Source: Candidatus Omnitrophota bacterium
GTDB lineage: Bacteria > Omnitrophota > Gorgyraeia > 2-01-FULL-45-10
Assembly (NCBI GenBank): GCA_026387165.1
Contig: JAPLMG010000203.1
Location: forward strand, 1-6,787
Length of the DNA: 6,787 nucleotides
Direction of reading: 5' to 3'
How positions within the stretch are numbered: position 1 is the first letter of the stretch; each line of letters opens with the position of its first letter. This document shows, piece by piece, positions 1-5,921 of the stretch. The position numbers and the translations under genes were made by a program. Under the pieces are notes generated by a model. The model was not told the origin of the DNA, did not search any database, and worked only from the letters and a program-made list of their open reading frames with translations.

Positions 1-536
1 TGCCGCGCACGTCCTGTGTGAGGATCGCGACTCTTAGAGGACCAAGGGTGAGAATGTCGGACGGGGAGTTTATAGGAATAGAATACGCCATGCTGCTGCA
101 GGACGCGGGGCCGCTCGTGGTGCCGGATAACGTATTGAAAAAACCGGCAAAGCTCACAGGCAGAGAGTATGATCTGGTGAAAGAGCATCCCGTGATGGGC
201 GCGGAAATACTAAAACCTATGAAGTCATTAAAAGGTATCATACCTATAATACTCCATCAACATGAAAACTACGATGGAAGCGGTTATCCCAAAGGATTAA
301 AGAAGGATCAAATACCGCTTGGGGCCAGGATCGTGGCTGTAGTGAGCGCATTTGAAGCTATGATAGCCAAGAGGCCTTACAGAACCGCGAAATCCATGAA
401 CGCGGCATCAGCGGAGATGAAAGCGAACTCAGGCACGCAGTTCGATCCTAAAGTTGTCCAGGCGCTGCTGGAGGTAGTCGGCAGGCAGGATGTAAGAGCC
501 ATGCTGGAAAAGGAAAGATATGGCAGACACAAATAG
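1..536 (+). CDS. Degenerate HD-GYP domain protein (5' end outside window)
   Basis: C-terminal part of an HD-GYP domain, a family that normally hydrolyses cyclic di-GMP at a di- or tri-iron centre. The frame is open to the left edge, so the GTG at 18 is probably not the true start. Numbering from that GTG, the fold markers are clear: VPDNVLKKPAKLT (35-47), EHPVMGAEIL (56-65), ENYDGSGYP (83-91), LGARI (101-105), RPYR (119-122) and GTQFDP (139-144). The catalytic residues are mostly changed. HDIGK has become QDAGP (28-32), the HHE before the GYP loop has become QHE (81-83), and the metal-binding Asp of the ADAFDAM segment is Ser110. His57 and His82 remain. I infer a non-hydrolysing domain that may still bind a nucleotide or protein partner. 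Any N-terminal sensor or receiver domain lies outside the window. It overlaps the next gene by 17 nt. Confidence 0.85.
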   Translation, partial: PRTSCVRIATLRGPRVRMSDGEFIGIEYAMLLQDAGPLVVPDNVLKKPAKLTGREYDLVKEHPVMGAEILKPMKSLKGIIPIILHQHENYDGSGYPKGLKKDQIPLGARIVAVVSAFEAMIAKRPYRTAKSMNAASAEMKANSGTQFDPKVVQALLEVVGRQDVRAMLEKERYGRHK

Positions 537-792
537 AACAATTCAGTCGGACCTGCATCTGAAGATAATGAAGTTCTTCCACGAAAATCAGGCGTCTATC
601 GATACGCCCCGCGGCGTATCAACATGGGTGCGCGAAGATAGGGCGATAGTTATGAAGGCTCTCGAAGAATTGGTCGGCATGAAGATATTGGTGGCCCATC
701 GCTCTACATCCACGACGGGCTACAGCTATACCCGTAACGCTAAGATTATCTCGAAAATTGAAAAACTCCTTAAAAAAAGAAGGGCTGCCTGA
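520..792 (+). CDS. Small winged-helix-like putative DNA-binding protein
   Basis: A 90-residue protein with no family I can name. Its pattern suits a small winged helix-turn-helix: helix 1 about 11-22 (DLHLKIMKFFHE), helix 2 about 30-37, a likely recognition helix about 39-52 (EDRAIVMKALEEL), then a two-strand wing about 55-71 (ILVAHRSTSTTGYSYT). A basic C-terminal helix rich in Lys and Arg follows. It could be an autoregulator of this operon or a DNA-binding accessory to the helicase-nuclease downstream; the sequence does not decide. The ATG at 520 sits a few bases after AGGAAAG (511-517) and overlaps the HD-GYP gene by 17 nt; the 3' end overlaps the helicase gene by 35 nt. That packing suggests translational coupling. 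Existence of the gene is well supported; the fold is an inference from pattern only. Confidence 0.75.
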   Translation: MADTNRTIQSDLHLKIMKFFHENQASIDTPRGVSTWVREDRAIVMKALEELVGMKILVAHRSTSTTGYSYTRNAKIISKIEKLLKKRRAA

Positions 793-3700
793 TATCTTTG
801 GTCTCAACGAAGAACAGGTGCAGGCCGTAGATTCCACCATAGGGCCCGTTCTGGTCCTGGCCGGTCCCGGGACGGGGAAGACCCAGCTCTTATCCATCCG
901 CGCATGCTCCATAATCAGAAAAGACAGGAATGTCCTGCCCGAAAATATCCTGATACTCACTTACACTCTCTCCGCGGCCAAAACCATGAAAGAGCGCCTT
1001 GCCAAAGTAATAGGCGCGAACGGTTATGATGTCGAGGTCGCCACCTTCCACGGATTTGCAAACTCTATACTCCAGGAATCGGAAGAGGCAGCCGAATATG
1101 TCGGCGACAAGGTCCAGATGGATGATGTGGAACAGGTAAAGGCCGTAAAATATATACTTGATAATACAAAAGGCCTTGATGAGATACGGCCGTTCGGCGC
1201 GCCCTACATGTATATAAAGGAGCTTCTGCAAAAGATAGGGGACCTCAAGAAGGACGGTATAAAGCCCAAGGACCTCTACAACTATATTTACGAAAACAGA
1301 TCGGATACCTATCTTGAAGAGAAGCATCTAAAAAGATTGAAAGCTCTGTCCGTGGTATATGATATTTACGAGAAGTTGAAAGAGGGGAAGAACGAAGAGA
1401 TATTCGATGAGCGCGGAAGATACGACTACGACGACATGATACTTTTCGCTACAGAAGCTCTGAAGAAAGAGAGTTCTTTAAAAGAAAAATACCAGGCCCA
1501 ATTCAAATATGTTATGGTAGACGAGTTCCAGGATACCAATGGCGCGCAGATGGAGCTTTTATTCGCACTTCTCGATTACAAAGACCCCAACCTATGCTGC
1601 GTAGGCGACGACGACCAGTCGATATACAGGTTCCAGGGTGCCAGCGTAGGAAATTTTAAACTATTCAAAGAGCGTTTCCCCGGCCTTAAAGAGATATCAT
1701 TAAGAGATAATTACCGTTCCACCGAAGAACTGCTGAATATTTCCAAAAATATCATAGGCCTCATACCCATCGGGGAGAGGATGGCCGAAAAAGATCTCAT
1801 CTGCATAAAAGACTACCCGGATAAGGAGATAGGGTTCAGGGAGTTCACTACCGAGGATGAGGAACTGCTCTTTATCGTGGATAAAGTCAGGGAGCTTAAA
1901 GACAGGATCGCGACTTGCGAAAGCTTAAGCGCCGAAGAGAGAACTCATCCCTATAACAATATAGCCATCCTTGTGCGGAAGAGAAAGAGCATATTAAAGA
2001 TAATAGACGCGTTCCTGCAGGCGGGCATACCGTACGCTACGGACGGAAAAGAGGATATAAGCGGCGAAAAACGCGTAAAACAGCTTATCGACGTTCTACG
2101 GCTCGCTCATGCGCGCCCCGGCGATATGGACGCCAAGGATATGGCGCTCTACAAAGTGCTCACATCGGACTATCTTTCCATGACTCACCCTGAAATACTT
2201 AAGTTTCTGTGCCACGTCAACGAAAAAAAAGAGAAACGCGTAAGGAAAGTGTCGCTCATGAGCGAATTCTTCGATTATTTTTCATCTCATAAGGCCGCTT
2301 ACGCGATCAAGAGGCTCCTCGACGACACCCAAACAAAGACTGTACATACGATACTCCTTAATTATATAAAAGATTCCGGGCTATTCAGTTACATACTCAA
2401 GGAGTACAGAGATAAGGATATGCTGAGAATAAGGGATCTGAGGAGCGTTACGTCTTTCATAAATATGATAAAGTCGGCCGACCTCGCGAATCCCGGTATC
2501 TGCCTCGAAGATCTTATGCTGGAGATGAAAACGAGAGCCGACCACGACCTCCCGATCCAGGGAAAACTCGTAACTATGACACAGGATGGTGTAAGGATCT
2601 ATACGGCTCACGGCTCGAAAGGGCAGGAGTTCCATTCGGTGATAATACCGTTCTGCCTGGAAAAAAAGAACTGGCCCGCGCGGCACCTCCCTGAAAAGAT
2701 ACCTCTGCCCCCAACACTCTTTAAGACCAAGGAGAAAATAGAAGAGAGGGAATCATTGAAGAAGCTGGCTGGTTATGATGAGACACGGCTATTCTATGTG
2801 GCGGTGACCAGATCTAAATCTACACTGCTCTTTACAGCCAGCCCGAGCGAGAATACGATATCCAGCTCATATCTAAATCACCTGGACATATCCAAGGAAT
2901 CGTCCGAATATGTGGACGAGGAAGAGCTGCTGGGAAAATCTATTAATCTGACGGACATGGAAGATCCGTTTATAGGAACAGAGGCAATGCTGAACGACAT
3001 GATAAGCGATCTCTCTCTAAACCCCACGCGCGTAAATAACTACTTGTCGTGCCGCCGAAAGTTCTTATATAACGACGTCCTGAAGCTCCCCGCGGCAAAG
3101 AAGAGAAGCCTTGTATTCGGTAATTCTGTACATAAGGCGCTGGAAGAGACATATAGAGAATTCAAAAAAATAGGCAAATTCCCGAATTTTAAATTTTTCC
3201 TTGAAGCGTTCGAAAATGAATTGAAGATGCAGGGCGCAGATAGCTCGATAGAGCTCGACTGTCTTAATAAGGCGAATGGCCCGGCATTAAGAGCATGGTT
3301 CGATCTCGCCTCAAAAGATCCTGTTATGCCTATAGATCTCGAGAAGAAGCTCATAATAACGGTTGGCGATAATATCATATTTACCGGCAAGTACGACAAG
3401 GTGGAATGGCAGGATCAGAAGAAAGGTACCGTGCGGATAATAGACTACAAAACAGGAAAGCCGGACGATCATCTTAAGAAGATAAACGCACACCGCGATC
3501 TAAGGAGCGAGGACTGCGACGGATATTTAAGACAGCTTGTGTGCTACAAGCTTCTATACGAAAAGGACGCTTCCCAATCGCGCGGTAAGATAGCCAGCCA
3601 CGGCGTTCTCGTATTCATAGAGCCCCTGTCGGCGGACATCAGGAAGCTGTCCCTTAAGAAAGGGGACTACGTTTCATTGCCGGTCCGGATCCCGGAAGAG

Positions 3701-3835
3701 ATGGTGGCCGAGATGGAAATTATAATTAAGGATACGTGGAGCAGCATAAAGAGCCTTAGGTTCGAAAAATTTGCCAAACGCGATGAGGGGAAATGCGGAA
3801 AATGCGATTACGACGATATCTGCTGGGCATCTTAA
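758..3835 (+). CDS. UvrD/Rep superfamily 1 helicase fused to Fe-S PD-(D/E)XK nuclease
   Basis: A single-chain ATP-dependent DNA helicase-nuclease of 1025 residues, expected to process double-strand ends or repair intermediates in the cytoplasm. Helicase motifs are complete: Q motif LNEEQ (16-20), Walker A GPGTGKT (36-42), motif Ia TYT (68-70), Walker B DEFQDT (255-260), motif III GDDDQSIYRFQGA (283-295), motif IV RDNYRST (316-322), motif V TAHGSKGQEF (616-625) and motif VI DETRLFYVAVTRSK (674-687). The C-terminal RecB-type nuclease has His792 (GNSVH), Asp880 (GKYD), Asp896-Tyr-Lys898 and Gln926-x3-Tyr930. Cys765, Cys1013, Cys1016 and Cys1022 match the AddB-type 4Fe-4S staple. All key residues are present. 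Layout recalls AddA/AdnB-like enzymes, but no partner subunit is visible here. The start is TTG 758, the first canonical start in a frame open only since 683, with no clear Shine-Dalgarno. Coupling to the upstream gene is therefore likely. Confidence 0.93.
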   Translation: MKNSLKKEGLPDIFGLNEEQVQAVDSTIGPVLVLAGPGTGKTQLLSIRACSIIRKDRNVLPENILILTYTLSAAKTMKERLAKVIGANGYDVEVATFHGFANSILQESEEAAEYVGDKVQMDDVEQVKAVKYILDNTKGLDEIRPFGAPYMYIKELLQKIGDLKKDGIKPKDLYNYIYENRSDTYLEEKHLKRLKALSVVYDIYEKLKEGKNEEIFDERGRYDYDDMILFATEALKKESSLKEKYQAQFKYVMVDEFQDTNGAQMELLFALLDYKDPNLCCVGDDDQSIYRFQGASVGNFKLFKERFPGLKEISLRDNYRSTEELLNISKNIIGLIPIGERMAEKDLICIKDYPDKEIGFREFTTEDEELLFIVDKVRELKDRIATCESLSAEERTHPYNNIAILVRKRKSILKIIDAFLQAGIPYATDGKEDISGEKRVKQLIDVLRLAHARPGDMDAKDMALYKVLTSDYLSMTHPEILKFLCHVNEKKEKRVRKVSLMSEFFDYFSSHKAAYAIKRLLDDTQTKTVHTILLNYIKDSGLFSYILKEYRDKDMLRIRDLRSVTSFINMIKSADLANPGICLEDLMLEMKTRADHDLPIQGKLVTMTQDGVRIYTAHGSKGQEFHSVIIPFCLEKKNWPARHLPEKIPLPPTLFKTKEKIEERESLKKLAGYDETRLFYVAVTRSKSTLLFTASPSENTISSSYLNHLDISKESSEYVDEEELLGKSINLTDMEDPFIGTEAMLNDMISDLSLNPTRVNNYLSCRRKFLYNDVLKLPAAKKRSLVFGNSVHKALEETYREFKKIGKFPNFKFFLEAFENELKMQGADSSIELDCLNKANGPALRAWFDLASKDPVMPIDLEKKLIITVGDNIIFTGKYDKVEWQDQKKGTVRIIDYKTGKPDDHLKKINAHRDLRSEDCDGYLRQLVCYKLLYEKDASQSRGKIASHGVLVFIEPLSADIRKLSLKKGDYVSLPVRIPEEMVAEMEIIIKDTWSSIKSLRFEKFAKRDEGKCGKCDYDDICWAS

Positions 3836-4509
3836 TAGCCGGCGCGCTTACATTTACCGCTTATCTGAATTTCGACAGGATCGCGCTATTTGCGATCTCA
3901 AAGCTGTATTCGCAGGACATATCATATAAGTATCTGGCCAGAGATCCAATAGACGCGGGGCTGATCTTTGAGAATCTAAGGATAATGAACAGCAAGTTAG
4001 GTGTTGGATTTTTCTCACAGCGCGCGGTTATAAAGCCAGCATGGGGTGCCGATTGGCTTAAGAGCTTGCTTTTGGATTTTAAATTCAAAGATGTCCACTT
4101 CTTAAAGAACAGGGCCGACGAGAATAAAGCTCTCTACGATACGCTTTCGCGGCTCATCGCCATGCCGTTTGAAGGGCGGTGGATGTATAAGGAGGTTTCG
4201 GGCCTCGTGGAAATATTTTCGAACGGAATAACAATAAAGAGATTTTCTGCCTACGGAAGAGAGATGAGGCTTATCGTTACCGGCGATCTTTACTACAATA
4301 ACATAGTAGATGTGGATGTGAAGGTATACTTCTCTAAAGAGGTCCTCAAAGAGATCCCGCCTGAGCTTCATTCCGTGATAATGCAGGACGAGCCGGACGA
4401 ATGGAAGAGTTTTTCGGTCAAGATCAAGGGAAATCTAAATTCGCCGTCTCTTCAGGTAACGGGCAAAATATTCCGGCTTAATTTCGGGACGGTTACAGTG
4501 AAAGATTGA
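3793..4509 (+). CDS. Membrane-anchored AsmA-like envelope protein
   Basis: A 238-residue protein with a basic N-terminus (MRKMRLRR) and one hydrophobic segment (about 9-25), which fits a signal anchor with the rest in the periplasm. The remainder is strand-rich. It has alternating hydrophobic patterns typical of AsmA/TamB-like proteins, such as GLIFENLRI (56-64), ITIKRFSAYGREMRLIVTGDLYY (about 146-168) and a final VKIKGNLNSPSLQVTGK (209-225). AsmA-like proteins sit between inner and outer membranes and bear on lipid transport, but this is a short, divergent member and the assignment rests on pattern. ATG 3793 overlaps the helicase gene by 43 nt. ATG 3802 is an alternative: GAGGGG (3785-3790) lies 2 nt before the first ATG, which is tight, and 11 nt before the second, which is loose. 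It ends in two consecutive TGA stops (4507-4512). Confidence 0.7.
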   Translation: MRKMRLRRYLLGILIAGALTFTAYLNFDRIALFAISKLYSQDISYKYLARDPIDAGLIFENLRIMNSKLGVGFFSQRAVIKPAWGADWLKSLLLDFKFKDVHFLKNRADENKALYDTLSRLIAMPFEGRWMYKEVSGLVEIFSNGITIKRFSAYGREMRLIVTGDLYYNNIVDVDVKVYFSKEVLKEIPPELHSVIMQDEPDEWKSFSVKIKGNLNSPSLQVTGKIFRLNFGTVTVKD

Positions 4510-4543
4510 TGAGCCCGCTTACTCATAGCTTGCCCATAGCGGG

Positions 4544-4572
4544 TTGACATGATTAAAGATGAGTGTTATAAT
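4544..4572 (+). promoter_or_regulatory. Consensus sigma70 promoter, extended -10
   Basis: TTGACA (4544-4549) and TATAAT (4567-4572) are both perfect matches separated by exactly 17 bp. A TG at 4564-4565 forms an extended -10. Transcription should start near 4578-4580, giving a leader of roughly 55 nt before the SPOR gene. It falls in the only gap after a block of overlapping genes, as expected for a new transcription unit. Confidence 0.9.
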
Positions 4573-4587
4573 ATGTCGCCGTTGTGG

Positions 4588-4635
4588 ATCCCGCACTTTC
4601 TTAAGGGCGCGGGATGGATGAAGAAGGTGCGGGAT
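4588..4635 (+). promoter_or_regulatory. Leader hairpin burying the SPOR-gene ribosome binding site and start
   Basis: ATCCCGCACTTTCTT (4588-4602) pairs with AAGAAGGTGCGGGAT (4621-4635) over 15 positions: 14 Watson-Crick pairs and one T-G wobble (4597 with 4626). The loop has 18 nt. The 3' arm holds the Shine-Dalgarno AAGAAGG (4621-4627) and the first two bases of the ATG at 4634, so the folded leader should block initiation. The loop contains another GCGGGAT (4609-4615) that can pair with ATCCCGC (4588-4594) instead and would free the ribosome site. The pairing is read directly; a regulatory role, such as a thermometer, protein-bound switch or coupling device, is inference. The arms could also be a DNA operator. 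Confidence 0.6.
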
Positions 4636-4638
4636 GGA
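4603..4638 (+). repeat. Short direct repeat duplicating the ribosome-site/start segment
   Basis: GCGGGATGGA occurs at 4609-4618 and again at 4629-4638, each preceded by AAGG (4603-4606 and 4624-4627). The second copy contains the real start of the SPOR gene. The first copy supplies an out-of-frame ATG at 4614 with its own AAGGG, opening 40 codons that overlap the SPOR gene and stop at 4736. This looks like a local tandem duplication, and the first copy could act as a decoy start. Confidence 0.6.
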
Positions 4639-5227
4639 AAGCGATAAATATCAAAAGGAACTGTTTGAATTCGAATCTCCGAGGAAGGCCGCAGCGAGAT
4701 TCGGCAGTATATTTCCCAGAACCGATCTTGCGATAACTCTAACACCGGAGAAGATGGTATTTGCGGCTATAGGTATAATAATGCTCACGGTGGTATTCTT
4801 CGCGCTTGGCGTAGAAAAGGGTAAGTCGGCCGATAGGCTTAAGTTTACGGCTACGAAAACGATAGCCAGGGAGGTTCCGGCGCCGGTAGTATTGGCGAGG
4901 TCAGCTACAGCTCCTGTCGTTGTTACTAAGAGCGCTGCCGCGACAAACATAACGCCGAAGACCGATCCGCAGGCAGCGGCGGTTAAGGCTCAGGCGGTTC
5001 TTGATAAGACGAAGCCATATATGGTAGTAGCGGCCGCGTTCTCACGGGAAGATCTTGCGTTAAAAGAAGTCGGCAAATTAAAGATGGCCGGCTTAGAGGC
5101 TTTCGTATACTATAGAGAGCCTTATTATCAGGTATGCGCAGGATCTTTTCAAAGCAAAGAAGCCGCTGGGAAAATTTTAAACAAAGTTAGACAGATACAT
5201 CGAGATGCATACGTCAAGTTGAGATGA
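4634..5227 (+). CDS. SPOR-domain single-pass membrane protein
   Basis: A 197-residue envelope protein. Residues 1-40 form a polar N-terminus, predicted cytoplasmic. A transmembrane helix spans about 41-60 (MVFAAIGIIMLTVVFFALGV). An Ala/Pro/Val/Lys/Thr-rich linker (about 70-125) crosses the periplasm, and a C-terminal SPOR domain covers about 127-196, with PYMVVAAAFSREDLA and YYQVCAGSFQSKEAA marking its two halves. SPOR domains bind peptidoglycan glycan strands lacking stem peptides, usually at division sites, so a role in division or wall remodelling is likely. The topology resembles FtsN or DamX, but nothing else supports those names. It has its own consensus promoter and a start buried in a leader hairpin, suggesting strong transcription with gated translation. 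Confidence 0.88.
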   Translation: MESDKYQKELFEFESPRKAAARFGSIFPRTDLAITLTPEKMVFAAIGIIMLTVVFFALGVEKGKSADRLKFTATKTIAREVPAPVVLARSATAPVVVTKSAAATNITPKTDPQAAAVKAQAVLDKTKPYMVVAAAFSREDLALKEVGKLKMAGLEAFVYYREPYYQVCAGSFQSKEAAGKILNKVRQIHRDAYVKLR

Positions 5228-5252
5228 ATATTTGAAACAACAAATTTCAATT

Positions 5253-5271
5253 AATTTCACTTCGTGGAATT
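5253..5271. repeat. Small inverted repeat (8-bp stem, triloop)
   Basis: AATTTCAC (5253-5260) and GTGGAATT (5264-5271) pair with one T-G wobble around a TTC loop, 26 nt after the SPOR stop. It could be part of the palindromic spacer or a weak transcript end, but the T run after it is only TT and then CC (5272-5275), so I do not call a terminator. Confidence 0.45.
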
Positions 5272-5305
5272 TTCCATGCGCAAACGAGATAAAATTTTCG
5301 CGAAG

Positions 5306-5400
5306 TAAATTTCTATCAATTTCTATTGAATTGAAATTCACAAGCGAATACGCAGGGTGAATTCCGCGAAGCGAAATTTATAGAAACTTATAGAAATTTA
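5306..5400. repeat. Nested imperfect palindrome upstream of the small basic protein gene
   Basis: Outer arms 5306-5326 and 5380-5400 are 21-bp inverted repeats with two mismatches. Each arm is itself a tandem pair of about 10 bp (AAATTTCTAT then CAATTTCTAT; ATAGAAACTT then ATAGAAATTT). Nested inside, GAAATTCAC (5333-5341) pairs with GTGAATTCC (5357-5365) with one mismatch. CGCGAAG followed by AAATTT occurs at 5299 and again at 5365. The structure suits a non-autonomous mobile or palindromic repeat, or a large leader stem-loop ending just before the ribosome site at 5406. No transposase is present. With 5228-5305, it accounts for the 194-bp spacer; I see no convincing promoter there. Confidence 0.6.
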
Positions 5401-5405
5401 TTATA

Positions 5406-5414
5406 TAAGGAGGT
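5406..5414 (+). promoter_or_regulatory. Full-consensus Shine-Dalgarno
   Basis: TAAGGAGGT is a nine-base match to the 16S rRNA tail, with its last G 8 nt before the ATG at 5422. It is by far the strongest ribosome site in the window and points to high expression of the small basic protein. Confidence 0.9.
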
Positions 5415-5421
5415 AGCTAAA

Positions 5422-5748
5422 ATGTCGCAACATCCGAGCCTACGTTCATCTGATAAAGATAAGAAACATAGGTCCGTTCTAAAGCGTTACGAGAGGATAA
5501 AGACGCTTCAGGACAAAGAGAAGTGGGATGAGAAGAAGGACTCTGTCTTCGGATTGCCTAAGGTTAAAGTGACGAGATTCAAGATAAAGAAGGAGAAGGC
5601 TGCGGCGGCTGAAGGCGCTGAAGTTGCGGAAAGCGCAGTGGTGGGGGCGGCACCGGCAGCAGCACCGGGTAAAGAAGCATTGAAGCCTGCGGGAAAAGAG
5701 GGAGCCAAGGCTCCGGCGGCGGAAGCCAAGAAGGAAGCAAAGAAATAA
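5422..5748 (+). CDS. PVC-type small basic protein with Ala/Lys-rich tail
   Basis: A 108-residue protein. Residues 1-56 (starting MSQHPSLRSSDKDKKHRSVL, then RYERIKTL, DSVFGLPKVK and FKIKKEK) match, from memory, the small basic protein described as a signature of the Planctomycetes-Verrucomicrobia-Chlamydiae superphylum (TIGR04137 as I recall). Its function is unknown; high basicity and reported housekeeping-like expression suggest a nucleic-acid or ribosome association. Residues from about 57 to the end form a low-complexity tail of Ala, Lys, Glu, Pro and Gly, longer than the core and probably disordered, like the tails of some ribosomal or histone-like proteins. The start is fixed by a perfect Shine-Dalgarno. 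It is a single gene flanked by palindromic spacers on both sides, so it is probably monocistronic. Confidence 0.82.
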   Translation: MSQHPSLRSSDKDKKHRSVLKRYERIKTLQDKEKWDEKKDSVFGLPKVKVTRFKIKKEKAAAAEGAEVAESAVVGAAPAAAPGKEALKPAGKEGAKAPAAEAKKEAKK

Positions 5749-5750
5749 CC

Positions 5751-5921
5751 AATGTCCAATGAATTAATGACAAATAAAATTCCAATGTTTCAATAAACAA
5801 GAAAATCGCTTCGCGATAACTTTTTGGCGATTTTCAGTGGTTGGAATTAGTTTTTGAAATTCCATACCATAAATTATGTTTTGGGAATTGGACATTCATT
5901 TGACATTAGGATTTGGACATT
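5751..5921. repeat. MITE-like imperfect inverted repeat between the small basic protein gene and aroB
   Basis: The left end (5751-5775, starting AATGTCCAATG) and right end (5898-5921, ending ATTTGGACATT) are imperfect inverted repeats of about 25 bp with a few mismatches and one indel. A perfect 9-bp pair, GAAAATCGC (5801-5809) and GCGATTTTC (5827-5835), forms the centre. The right half repeats GGAATTGGACATT (5884-5896) and GGATTTGGACATT (5909-5921), one mismatch apart. The element is about 170 bp, AT-rich and codes for nothing, which fits a non-autonomous palindromic element. It begins 2 bp after the small basic protein stop and ends 10 bp before the aroB start. I could not identify target-site duplications. 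Confidence 0.6.
5801..5835 (+). terminator. Possible terminator hairpin at the centre of the palindromic spacer
   Basis: ATCGC (5805-5809), loop TTC, GCGAT (5813-5817), then AAC and TTTTT (5821-5825) resembles a weak intrinsic terminator after the small basic protein gene. The alternative 9-bp stem of GAAAATCGC with GCGATTTTC (5827-5835) would swallow that T run in its loop. The short stem makes efficient termination uncertain. Confidence 0.35.

Noticed and set aside
890..1327. Long minus-strand open frame inside the helicase gene, and others at 619-960, 2381-2686, 3040-3399, 4102-4371 and 4651-4950.
   Set aside because: Each lies opposite a strongly supported + strand gene, has no recognisable motif, and is explained as a shadow frame.
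4512..4545. Inverted repeat AGCCCGCT / AGCGGGTT after the AsmA-like gene as an intrinsic terminator.
   Set aside because: The 8-bp stem includes a wobble, the loop is 18 nt, and no T run follows. The 3' arm also overlaps the -35 box, so a weak operator is as likely as a terminator.
4618..4647. Nine-codon frame ATG 4618 to TAA 4647 in the SPOR leader.
   Set aside because: Very short, overlaps the real start, no separate ribosome site, and no attenuator-like run of one amino acid.
5228..5421. CRISPR-like repeats in the AT-rich spacer.
   Set aside because: The repeats are inverted and imperfect, with no regular spacers and no cas genes.
5508..5800. Minus-strand frames opposite the small basic protein gene, rich in Ala, Pro, Ser and Leu.
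   Set aside because: They are the complement of the Ala/Lys-rich repeats of the real gene; composition alone creates the open frames.
5841..5870. Possible aroB promoter TTGGAA (5841-5846) with TACCAT (5865-5870).
   Set aside because: Both boxes match only four of six bases with an 18-bp gap, which is expected often by chance in AT-rich DNA.
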